NCBI RefSeq assembly: GCF_025060755.1
Contig: NZ_JANYUY010000040.1
Span: 1-64,000 of the forward strand
Reading direction: 5' to 3'
Length of the DNA: 64,000 nucleotides
Origin: Paenibacillus doosanensis
GTDB taxonomy: Bacteria; Bacillota; Bacilli; Paenibacillales; NBRC-103111
In this document: positions 1-7,413 of the stretch, one piece after another
How positions within the stretch are numbered: the stretch's first letter is position 1
Layout of the letters: each line of letters opens with the position of its first letter
Notes under the pieces: model-generated
The model's input: the letters and a program-made list of their open reading frames with translations, nothing else
Databases searched by the model: none
What the model was told of the DNA's origin: nothing
Translations under genes and position numbers: made by a program

Positions 1-85
1 CTAAATGATCTTCAGGGATCCAATCGCTCAAATACATCGGAAACAATTCACCTTGTTCCGTGGAGTAAGATTTAAATTTTGCCAT
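1..85 (-). CDS. IS1182-type transposase, N-terminal 28 codons (runs off the window)
   Basis: The reverse complement of the first 85 bases opens with ATG and reads MAKFKSYSTEQGELFPMYL, then SDWIPEDHL, with no stop before the window edge. This pattern (an FK.Y...Q..L.P..L.DWIPEDHL opening) is the usual start of IS1182-family DDE transposases; the rest of the gene lies to the left. An AAGGGTG-like ribosome binding site lies about 8 bases upstream. Family knowledge predicts a roughly 450-500-aa transposase. Whether the copy is intact cannot be judged from here. The leuA-ybaK region continues normally to the right, so this is one end of an insertion. Confidence 0.75.
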   Translation of the reverse strand, partial: MAKFKSYSTEQGELFPMYLSDWIPEDHL

Positions 86-196
86 AAACCACACACCCTT
101 TTTTACCAGATAAACAGATTACAGTTAAGTTTCGCGACGAAACTATGCTTTTCCTGTTTCGTCGGACAGACTCCTAAAAGCGTGCTGAAAAAGTCC
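1..196 (-). mobile_element. End of an IS1182-like insertion sequence (boundary uncertain)
   Basis: This holds the transposase start and its non-coding lead-in. A near-perfect inverted repeat (agtttcg / cgaaact, 128-144) and the stretch gtgctgaaaaagtcc at 182-196, which resembles a common IS terminal repeat, suggest the element ends near 196. Bases 197-343 contain no gene I can support, only the 3' flank of the ybaK-like gene. The other end is outside the window, so no terminal repeat pair or target duplication could be checked. Confidence 0.45.
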
Positions 197-343
197 GCGC
201 GGGAGCGCGCTCCGCGGTGCCGAACGGACCGCGCAGACGCCCCCAGCTTGTTGCGGATAAATCAAGCATGTTCCATTCCCTTGTTCTTGCTGCCGCAAGC
301 TCCCCTGCCCCTGCTTCGACCAAAGCCGGAGCCATTCCTGCCT

Positions 344-820
344 TTACCCGATCGGCATCACTTGCCCGCCCGTCATTGCGATCAGCTCCTCCGGCTTCAG
401 CTTGAACACGGCCTTCGGATGGCCGGCCGCCGCCCAAACTTGGCCGTACTGCAGCAAATCTTCGTCGATCACGGTCATAAGAGCTTCTTTATGACCGATC
501 GGCGATACGCCGCCGATAACGAATCCGGTTCGTTCCCGGACGAAATCCGCATCCGCTTTGCCCAGTTTGAGATCGAGCGCCTTGCCAAGCCGCTTCTCAT
601 TAATCCGGTTTACGCCGCTCGCAACGACCAGCAGCGGCCGGTCCGTTTCTTTGACCCGGAAAATGATCGACTTCGCAATTTGCGCCACCTCGCAGCCGAT
701 GGCGTCGGCGGCTTCCTGGGCTGTCCGCGCGCTGTCCGGCAGTTCTACGACGGTATGGGCAAACCCCCGTCTCGATAATTCGTTTTGCACCCGGTCGGCG
801 CCTTCGTTTAAACCGTTCAT
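344..820 (-). CDS. YbaK/ProX-type aminoacyl-tRNA deacylase
   Basis: A 158-aa protein of the YbaK / prolyl-tRNA-editing domain family, single-domain and of normal length. These proteins hydrolyse mischarged tRNA (for example Cys-tRNAPro) in the cytoplasm. Diagnostic stretches are KSIIFRV (about residue 50), the GVNRINEKRLG segment carrying the conserved lysine region, and the GGVSPIGHKE loop (about 103-112), typical of the editing pocket. The start follows AAGGAGATTTAAGGCT. It lies 41 bases downstream of leuA on the same strand, so read-through from the leuA T-box promoter is likely. Substrate specificity within the family cannot be decided from sequence alone. Confidence 0.9.
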   Translation of the reverse strand: MNGLNEGADRVQNELSRRGFAHTVVELPDSARTAQEAADAIGCEVAQIAKSIIFRVKETDRPLLVVASGVNRINEKRLGKALDLKLGKADADFVRERTGFVIGGVSPIGHKEALMTVIDEDLLQYGQVWAAAGHPKAVFKLKPEELIAMTGGQVMPIG

Positions 821-831
821 AGCCTTAAATC

Positions 832-864
832 TCCTTTCTTAGCTTACGTTCCTTTCTTAGCTTA
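832..864. repeat. 15-bp direct repeat spanning the leuA stop and ybaK leader
   Basis: The 15-mer tcctttcttagctta occurs at 832-846 and again at 850-864, three bases apart. The right copy contains the leuA stop codon. On the coding strand each copy carries TAAGCTAAGAAAGGA, so the stop codon and a purine-rich ribosome-binding-like tract are duplicated. Confidence 0.8.
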
Positions 865-2415
865 AGCCCCGGCTCCCGCCGCTTCGACCGAAGCGTCCAG
901 CAAGGCGCCGTTGACCGCATTCAGGAACGCATTGGCGCTCGCCTTAATAATATCGGTATCCATCGCGCGGCCGGAATACGTTTTGCCTTGATATTGAATC
1001 CGGATATTGACGCGGCCGATCGCTTCCTTGCCCCGGGACAAGCTGTTGATCTTGTAATCCTTCAGCTCGACGTCCAGTCCGGCAAGCGATTTGATGACGC
1101 TGTACAGCGCGTCGATCGGACCGTCTCCGACTTCGCTGCCTTTGAGCACTTCGTCCCCTTTTCTCAACTGGACGGTAGCGGTCGGACACAGGTCGTTGGT
1201 TACGACCTGGAACGATTCCAGCTCATACAGCTGTTTGTCGCTGTTGCTGACGGTCCTGTGGCTTGTCACCAAGTAGAATACATCGTGATCGTACACTTCC
1301 TTCTTGGCGTCGGCCAGCGTCAGGAATTTCTGGAACAGCGCTTCGAAGTCCGCTGCGTCGCTCGTGTCAAAGCCCATTTTCTCAACGGCGTTCTTGAACG
1401 CGTGGCGGCCGGAGCGGGCCGTCAAAATCAGCTCCATGCTATCGGCTCCGACATCCTCCGGCGACATAATTTCGTACACCTGCTTATCCTTCAGCAGACC
1501 GTCCTGATGGATACCGGAAGAATGGGCAAACGCATTTTCGCCGGTGATCGCTTTGTTCACTTGCACGTCGAGACCGGTCAGATGAGTCACCAGGCGGGAG
1601 GCGCGCAACAGCTCCGTCGTTCGGATATCCGTATACGCTTTATAGGCGCTTTCTCTTACTTTCAGACCCATGACGACTTCTTCCAAGGAAGCATTGCCCG
1701 CGCGTTCCCCCAGGCCGTTGATCGTGCATTCGATTTTATCCGCTCCGTTACGAATTGCGCTGAGTGTATTAGCCGTAGCCAAACCGAGATCGTTGTGGCA
1801 GTGCACGCTCAAAATCACTTTGTCGTCCAAGTTTTTCAGACGCTCGTTAATCCGGCGGATGAGGTCGCCGAACTCCTCCGGTACGGCAAAGCCCACGGTA
1901 TCCGGCACGTTAATCATCGTTGCGCCCGCTTTGACCACGGATTCGATCGTTTTCCACAAGTACTCGAAATCCGATCTCGAAGCGTCCTCCGTCGAATACT
2001 GCACGTGAGGCAGCAGCGTTTTGGCGTATTTGACCGCATCGACGCCCATTTGCATGACCGCTTCCTTGGAGCGGTTAAATTTTTTCTCCACATGAATGTT
2101 GGAGGTGCCGAGCACGATATGGATCAGCGGATTTTGCGCTTCCTTGATGCTCTGATAGACGGCGTCGATATCGTTTTTGACCGCGCGGGCCAGCGCCGTA
2201 ATCGATACGGCGTCCCCTACGGTGCGGACGATTTCCTGCACGGCCTGAAAGTCTCCTTGAGATGAAGCGGGGAAGCCGGCTTCGATAATGTCCACATTCA
2301 GCCGCTTCAATTGCACGGCCATTTCTATTTTTTGATGCACATTCAGCTTGGCGCCGGGAACTTGTTCCCCATCGCGCAGCGTCGTGTCCAATACGATAAT
2401 TTTACGGTGCGTCAT
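862..2415 (-). CDS. leuA: 2-isopropylmalate synthase
   Basis: A 517-aa LeuA that condenses acetyl-CoA with 2-ketoisovalerate, the first committed step of leucine synthesis in the cytoplasm. The DRE-TIM catalytic barrel opens with DTTLRDGEQ (about 11-19) and carries the metal-binding HCHNDLG (about 205) and the NGLGERAGN segment (about 233). The C-terminal part from about residue 385 is the LeuA dimer/regulatory domain where leucine feedback is exerted. I place the start at ATG 2415: GGGAGG is 8 bases upstream, whereas the TTG two codons earlier is too close to it. No other leu or ilv gene is adjacent, so this copy stands alone under its own T-box. Confidence 0.96.
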   Translation of the reverse strand: MTHRKIIVLDTTLRDGEQVPGAKLNVHQKIEMAVQLKRLNVDIIEAGFPASSQGDFQAVQEIVRTVGDAVSITALARAVKNDIDAVYQSIKEAQNPLIHIVLGTSNIHVEKKFNRSKEAVMQMGVDAVKYAKTLLPHVQYSTEDASRSDFEYLWKTIESVVKAGATMINVPDTVGFAVPEEFGDLIRRINERLKNLDDKVILSVHCHNDLGLATANTLSAIRNGADKIECTINGLGERAGNASLEEVVMGLKVRESAYKAYTDIRTTELLRASRLVTHLTGLDVQVNKAITGENAFAHSSGIHQDGLLKDKQVYEIMSPEDVGADSMELILTARSGRHAFKNAVEKMGFDTSDAADFEALFQKFLTLADAKKEVYDHDVFYLVTSHRTVSNSDKQLYELESFQVVTNDLCPTATVQLRKGDEVLKGSEVGDGPIDALYSVIKSLAGLDVELKDYKINSLSRGKEAIGRVNIRIQYQGKTYSGRAMDTDIIKASANAFLNAVNGALLDASVEAAGAGA

Positions 2416-2492
2416 CTTCAATTCCTCCCAAATAACGGATTTTAATCATATATATGTGAAGCGGTGTTGACTAAACCCGGACTTTAGCCAAC

Positions 2493-2756
2493 AAAAAAAC
2501 CCCGTCTCTACGTATAGAGACGGGGTTGAACCCGCGGTACCACTCTAATTCATTTCCTTGCCGGAAATGATCTTCTTCGATGGCAATCACCATCTATCCC
2601 TGTAACGGTGGAACTCCGGCTTACCCTACATGATCAGGCAGCTGTTCATAGACGAGTTCGAAATGACGGACGCTGCCGTTTCGCACCTGCCAACGGCTCT
2701 CTGAAAGGTCAAGTCACTTCTACTATTTCTAATCGTAACATTTGGTTTTGAAATTA
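2493..2756 (-). promoter_or_regulatory. Leucine T-box leader of leuA
   Basis: Read on the minus strand, this leader has the conserved T-box AGAGTGGTACCGCGGG (2531-2546). It is followed by a terminator hairpin, accccgtctct / agagacggggt plus a T tract (2493-2526). Upstream is a Stem I region with the AGGGTAAGCCGGAG-type segment. The sequence gaaCTCgtc (CTC at 2654-2656, followed by a purine) is a good specifier for Leu, matching the downstream gene. Uncharged tRNALeu should stabilise the antiterminator and allow leuA transcription. The Stem I fold was judged by eye. Confidence 0.93.
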
Positions 2757-2762
2757 ATGGTT

Positions 2763-2791
2763 ATTATAGGGCATGATTTTTCGTTTGTCAA
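2763..2791 (-). promoter_or_regulatory. Consensus sigma-A promoter of the leuA leader
   Basis: On the minus strand, TTGACA (2786-2791) and TATAAT (2763-2768) are separated by exactly 17 bases. This perfect housekeeping promoter would start transcription near 2756, at the head of the T-box leader. Confidence 0.9.
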
Positions 2792-2818
2792 CACCCTATG
2801 TGGGAATAAATTGCCGGC

Positions 2819-3748
2819 TTATCTTTGCGCCTGCTGCCCGCGAGTTCTCGCGGGTAAGCCCGCCCCGCTTCCGCGCGGCTTCCGGTTTACGAAATAAATG
2901 CTGCAAACAATCAGCACCAGTCCCGCCAAGAGCGAGACGGTAAACGGCTCATGCAAAAATAATGTTCCGGTCAAAATCGCTACAAGCGGGATCAGGAAAG
3001 TGTAGGAAGCGACCTTGCTCGCTTCGCCGGAATCGATAAGCTTGTAGAACACCAGCCATCCCATAGCAATAACGAAAATCGAAATAAACAGCAGGCTGAC
3101 GATAAAAGCAGGCTTCCAGCTAATATCGGACCAGCGCTCCACGCCGCTGCCGAGCAGCGTCATGAACAGCCCGCCGGTCATGAGCTGAAGCGTGACGAGC
3201 CAGATCGGATCAACGCGGGAGCCCGTTTTCTTTACATAAATCGTTCCGAGAGCCCAACTGAGCGCCGATCCGAGCGCAAGCAAAATGCCGGCGACGGAAA
3301 TATGGCCCGAGAGGCCGCCCGCTCCGCTGCAAATGACGCCGACGCCGACGAATCCGAGAATCAAACCGGCAATTTTCAGCCCGTTCATCGATTCGCCGAG
3401 CCAGAGCCACGAGAAGATACCGACCAGCACCGGCTGCAGAAATACGATCGCCGAGAACAGACCGGACGGCAAATATTCCAGACCGATCGTTTGCAGACCG
3501 TAATAGAGCACTACGTTGACCAGAGCGGATACGAGATATATCGGCCAAGTCGCCCGAAAGTTCAGCTTGCCCATCCGGGGTATGGCGACGAAGAGCAGCA
3601 GGATTCCGCCGAGCAGTGTTCTTATCCCGGAGAACAGCACCGGAGGCATAAAGGAAAGCGCAAATTTGGATAACGGCCAATTGACTCCCCATACGATAAC
3701 TAAAAATAAGATCAGCAATACCGATTGCAGCTTGCTTAACTTGCGCAC
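2819..3748 (-). CDS. DMT-superfamily (EamA) transporter
   Basis: A protein of about 309 aa with ten predicted membrane segments in two EamA repeats, an integral membrane carrier of the drug/metabolite type. Hydrophobic segments begin near the N terminus (SVLLILFLVIVWGVNWP, the family's conserved W.N.P motif), and the second repeat starts around ILLALGSALSWALGTIY. The tail is short, basic and soluble. I prefer the GTG start at 3748, 8 bases after AAGGGGA. The in-frame ATGs at 3754 and 3775 are too close to that site or lie before it. A promoter at 3796-3824 suggests separate transcription from the regulator upstream. The substrate is unknown; relatives export amino acids or small metabolites. 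Confidence 0.85.
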   Translation of the reverse strand: MRKLSKLQSVLLILFLVIVWGVNWPLSKFALSFMPPVLFSGIRTLLGGILLLFVAIPRMGKLNFRATWPIYLVSALVNVVLYYGLQTIGLEYLPSGLFSAIVFLQPVLVGIFSWLWLGESMNGLKIAGLILGFVGVGVICSGAGGLSGHISVAGILLALGSALSWALGTIYVKKTGSRVDPIWLVTLQLMTGGLFMTLLGSGVERWSDISWKPAFIVSLLFISIFVIAMGWLVFYKLIDSGEASKVASYTFLIPLVAILTGTLFLHEPFTVSLLAGLVLIVCSIYFVNRKPRGSGAGLPARTRGQQAQR

Positions 3749-3795
3749 ATCCATTTCCCCTTGTAAATCAATCATATGTTTTAGGCTAATAAACT

Positions 3796-3824
3796 ACTAT
3801 ACGCCTCTTCCAACGAGTTATCAA
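3796..3824 (-). promoter_or_regulatory. Sigma-A promoter of the EamA transporter gene
   Basis: On the minus strand, TTGATA (3819-3824), a 17-base spacer and TATAGT (3796-3801) give a near-consensus promoter. It lies between the regulator stop codon and the transporter start. Confidence 0.7.
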
Positions 3825-3858
3825 TGCCATTTATTGCACGTGCGGCACGGTTCAAAGC

Positions 3859-5922
3859 TCAAGCCTCGTCGCCGCCCGTGCTCCGCAAATAGCAAGCCAG
3901 CTGCAGCTTAAGCATATGCTCAGGCTCATCGAAGGAGAGCCGAAGCAGCTCCTCAATCTTCCGAAGCCGCTGGTACAGCGTATTGATATGAATGTGCAGC
4001 CGCTCCGCCGTCTGCCCCGCCGACCGGTTGCACGCCATATAAGCAAGCAGCGTTTCTTCCAGTCGGCTGCCCTCCTGAGCGCGGAGCGGTCCGAACACTT
4101 CGTGGATAAACGTATGCAGCTCTTCCTCCGGCTGATGAATAAACAACCGGTTAATGCCGATCTCCGAATAGCTGAGCAGCCCGGTCCGATGCTTCGAGGC
4201 CATGTACGACAACGCCTTGTCCGCTTCGTTATAGCTTTTGGCTACGGCCGTCAGCCCGACATAACCGGAACCTGCCCCGCCGCGCAGCGCCGAGCCTCCT
4301 GCCTTCCCCCACTCCTGAATCATCCGGCGGCATGCCTCCAGCGCATCCCCCGGAGCGCCGGACGCAGGCAGTTCCATCAGCAGCGTTACTTTGTTGCGGA
4401 ATCCGAACACTACGGGAGCGCGGTGCCCCAGCTTGCGCTTGGCAGTCCCGACTAACCGGTGTACCTGTATATTCATCAGCTGCATATCGGTCACGGAGGC
4501 AAGCTCCAAAATGACGACCGTCAGCAGTTGTCCGTCCTGCAGTCCGAGCTCTTCCCCTTTTTTGCGCAAAATACCCGCGTCTTTTTGCAGCAGCAGCTCG
4601 TTGAACAGTTCATTCGTCTTTTTATAATAAAAATCGGAGAGCGATTGCTTCCGCACCATTTCCAGCGCAAGCACGGCGCTACCCTGCTCAAGCACAAGCT
4701 GGCCGATCGTCGTCAGCTCCGTCTGCAGCTCGACCAGAAGGAACCCCAGACAAGCGTTCATCGCCACGATCGGATATACGTAATGAAGCTGCTTGCCCCC
4801 GTCCGACTCCAACGTATCGTATAGCGGCGAGCGAATCGAGCCGAATCGTTTCTCCAGCTCGTCGATTTGGAATCTGTTCCGCCATCGCTGCCGCTTCGGA
4901 TAATATTCGGCCTCCAACAAGTCGACAAACACGATCGGAAGCCCGATCATTCTCCCGAGCTCGCTGACAATGAAGTCGGCTCCTTTGTTTTGCAGCGTCA
5001 GTTTCATCAGTGTGGCGTGAATTTCGTCGCGCTTGACGAGCGTCCTGTTTTGACGGCTGACATTTTGGAACAGGCGCGCGTTGGTGATCGCAATCGACAC
5101 CTGATCGGCGAAGCCCAAAAGCAGCTTCAGATCGTACTCGGTAAGCAGCGGGTACGCTCCGTTCTGATACACGATCAGCACGCATTCCGTTTGACCTTCC
5201 ACCGCTATCGGCACGCTGATGATCGACCGGGTATTCGTAAAATTATAGGAGCCCATCAAGTAAGCCATGTTTTGTTCGGAAATGGATGCCGAATCCTTGA
5301 GAATATCTTGTTGATTCGTATACAGCCGCGGCTTGCCGTCCTGATAAGTCATCCCGATGATTCCTTCGCCGATGCGCATGCGCATAAGACGCGTTCCCTC
5401 GCTTAATTGGCCGACGGAGGTGCGTGCCGTCAAGGCGCCGAGCTTCTCGTCGTACATCCAGAGAACGCCCATGTCGGTCGACGGAATGACCGCCATGGCG
5501 TTATTCAAAATTTGCATCAGCAAATCGTCGAGTTCGAGAATCGAGGTGATCGCCCGGGTGCTCTCCGCCATTTTGAGCATAATGTACTGCTGCCTCTCTA
5601 TCATCAGCTCCGCATAATACGGGTACACGGTTATGAAAAGCCTCGACCGGTCCAGCTCCGTAAGAGACACCGGACGGAATCTGCGAAATACGAGGCATCC
5701 CCGGTTAGGGTAGGTGAACCAGGTTTCGAGCACCTCGCCGTCGCTCCTCTCCTCTATAGCTCCTTCCGTTTCGGAGGGAATGCCGAGAGGCGGGCTTTCC
5801 GCTTCTCCCCCTTTGCTGTGCAGTAAGCGAAACGGTTCTCCCCCCAAGCTGAACCAAAGCTGGCATGAATCTTCGGGTAAAATTCGTGTTATATTTTCTA
5901 TCACCGTGTTTAGCGCTTCCAT
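3859..5922 (-). CDS. GAF / PucR-type transcriptional regulator
   Basis: A 687-aa cytoplasmic regulator with no membrane segment. The N-terminal third is unassigned. A GAF-like ligand-binding domain lies around residues 110-290 (LDDLLMQILNNAMAVIPSTD to the NARLF helix), followed by a helical linker starting SRQNRTLVKRDEIHATLMKL. The C-terminal 60 residues form the PucR helix-turn-helix (LLAYMACNRSAGQTAERLHI, HINTLYQRLRKIEELL). The start follows GGAG in a standard position. It diverges from the transporter/amidohydrolase/serine dehydratase operon across a 161-bp gap that holds a perfect inverted repeat, so it probably senses that pathway's substrate and controls the operon. The ligand is unknown. 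Confidence 0.85.
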   Translation of the reverse strand: MEALNTVIENITRILPEDSCQLWFSLGGEPFRLLHSKGGEAESPPLGIPSETEGAIEERSDGEVLETWFTYPNRGCLVFRRFRPVSLTELDRSRLFITVYPYYAELMIERQQYIMLKMAESTRAITSILELDDLLMQILNNAMAVIPSTDMGVLWMYDEKLGALTARTSVGQLSEGTRLMRMRIGEGIIGMTYQDGKPRLYTNQQDILKDSASISEQNMAYLMGSYNFTNTRSIISVPIAVEGQTECVLIVYQNGAYPLLTEYDLKLLLGFADQVSIAITNARLFQNVSRQNRTLVKRDEIHATLMKLTLQNKGADFIVSELGRMIGLPIVFVDLLEAEYYPKRQRWRNRFQIDELEKRFGSIRSPLYDTLESDGGKQLHYVYPIVAMNACLGFLLVELQTELTTIGQLVLEQGSAVLALEMVRKQSLSDFYYKKTNELFNELLLQKDAGILRKKGEELGLQDGQLLTVVILELASVTDMQLMNIQVHRLVGTAKRKLGHRAPVVFGFRNKVTLLMELPASGAPGDALEACRRMIQEWGKAGGSALRGGAGSGYVGLTAVAKSYNEADKALSYMASKHRTGLLSYSEIGINRLFIHQPEEELHTFIHEVFGPLRAQEGSRLEETLLAYMACNRSAGQTAERLHIHINTLYQRLRKIEELLRLSFDEPEHMLKLQLACYLRSTGGDEA

Positions 5923-5940
5923 TCATTTCATCTCCGTTTT

Positions 5941-5992
5941 CAATGTATAAAATTCTATATTAATTAGAGTAATTATATATTTTTATACATTG
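5941..5992. promoter_or_regulatory. 12-bp perfect inverted repeat between divergent genes (candidate operator)
   Basis: caatgtataaaa at 5941-5952 is matched by its exact reverse complement at 5981-5992, 28 bases away, in a very A+T-rich divergent intergenic region. A split palindrome here is a natural candidate binding site for the neighbouring PucR-type regulator. The rest of the gap (5993-6083) holds only probable promoter sequence and the AAGGAAGG ribosome binding site of the MFS gene. Confidence 0.6.
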
Positions 5993-6083
5993 AGTGAAAA
6001 GTCTGAATTATTGTATCTTTAGTTTACGGAAGTTTTAGTAACATTTTATTACACAATTCCGCCAAGGAAGGAAGAAGCCCATT

Positions 6084-7358
6084 ATGACATCCGTAAACGC
6101 TGGAAAGTGGAAGTACATTATCCTTCTGCTGCTGTTCGCGGGCTGGTCGCTAGGCAATCTTGACCGGTTCGTCATCAATTATGCCGTGCTCGGCATTACG
6201 AAAGATTTAGGTTTGAGCGCTTCGGCCACGGGCGTGCTGCTCAGCAGTTTTTTTGCCGGGTATGCTCTTATGCAAATTCCCGGAGGGTATTTGGCGGACC
6301 GTTTCGGCTATCGAAACGTGATTCTGATTTCGGTGCTGATGTGGTCCGTCTTCACCGTTCTGACGGGCAGCGCCTGGTCGCTTACTTCCATGATCGTCAT
6401 CCGCTTCTTGTTCGGCATTGGTGAAGGCGGCTACTTCCCCTCCGGATCTAAAGCCCTTGCCAGTTGGTTCCCGCAAAACGAGCGGAGCCGCGCCATGTCG
6501 TTCATGCTCGCCTCCGGAGCGATTATGGGCGTAATCACTCCGATTTTATCCACCCATCTGATGACTTCCGTCGGCTGGCGGTCGATGTTCTACATGATCG
6601 GCGCCTGTGGCATCGTGATCACGCTGCTGCTGTTCTTCTTCCTGAAGGAACGGAAAGCGGATGCGCTGCCGGGGATGGCCACAGAGCAGGCGGCCGTCAA
6701 ACCGAAGGCCCCGCTCAAAACCGTGCTGAAAACGCCGATGATTTGGAACTTGTTTCTCGCTTATTTCAGCGTATACGCGATTAACTGGGGACTGAATTCC
6801 TGGATGCCGACGTATTTGGTTAAAGCCCGCGGCCTCGATATGACGTCCGTCGGTTACTTGTCGGCTATCCCGGCCTTCGTAGGCATATTCGGCATGCTGC
6901 TGAGCGGTTACATTCTCGATAAGCTGCCCGCCGGCAAAGACAGGCTTGCCGCCGGCATTCTGGCGCTCGTTACCGGGGGCCTGCTCTATCTGATGGGATC
7001 GGCTTCGAGCATTCCGATGTTCATTGCGTATCAATGTTTGGTCGGCGTCTTCTTCGCCTTTATCTCGACGCTGATCGCTTCGGCCTCGCTCAAATCGATG
7101 CCCGCCGAGCTTGTCGGCTCCGCCAACGGCTTCATTAATACCGGGGCGCAGGTCGCCGGCGTGCTGACGCCTATGCTGATCGGCTTCATGGTCGACGCCT
7201 TCGGCGGTTCGTACAATGCCGCCTTCATTATGCTCGTCGCTTTCGCCGCGCTTTGCGCCGGAGCCTTGTTTACAGCCAGGGCGAAACCTGCGGCTTTCTC
7301 CGGCCTCCAAGCGCGTACGGCGGCTTATGAGGAATCGACCGGCGGCACGAATATTTAA
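6084..7358 (+). CDS. MFS transporter
   Basis: A 424-aa, 12-segment major facilitator. The N-terminal half carries NLDRFVINYAVLGI and, in the loop between helices 2 and 3, the family motif GGYLADRFGYRNV (about 72-84), plus the RFLFGIGEGGYFPS segment (about 112-125) typical of the anion:cation symporter (ACS) subgroup. That subgroup moves organic anions, often with protons, across the cytoplasmic membrane. It is first in a four-gene operon with an M20 amidohydrolase and both L-serine dehydratase subunits, so it most likely imports the amidohydrolase substrate. The start is preceded by AAGGAAGGAAG. Specificity is inference from context only. Confidence 0.88.
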   Translation: MTSVNAGKWKYIILLLLFAGWSLGNLDRFVINYAVLGITKDLGLSASATGVLLSSFFAGYALMQIPGGYLADRFGYRNVILISVLMWSVFTVLTGSAWSLTSMIVIRFLFGIGEGGYFPSGSKALASWFPQNERSRAMSFMLASGAIMGVITPILSTHLMTSVGWRSMFYMIGACGIVITLLLFFFLKERKADALPGMATEQAAVKPKAPLKTVLKTPMIWNLFLAYFSVYAINWGLNSWMPTYLVKARGLDMTSVGYLSAIPAFVGIFGMLLSGYILDKLPAGKDRLAAGILALVTGGLLYLMGSASSIPMFIAYQCLVGVFFAFISTLIASASLKSMPAELVGSANGFINTGAQVAGVLTPMLIGFMVDAFGGSYNAAFIMLVAFAALCAGALFTARAKPAAFSGLQARTAAYEESTGGTNI

Positions 7359-7413
7359 AATATGAGTTTTGTTTTCGCCGAGCTTATAAAACCACCTTGG
7401 GAGGGTATATCTG

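Noticed and set aside
988-2265. A 425-codon open frame on the plus strand across leuA
   Set aside because: It is the antisense shadow of a clear LeuA coding region, with no family resemblance and no ribosome binding site. G+C-rich coding DNA commonly gives such frames.
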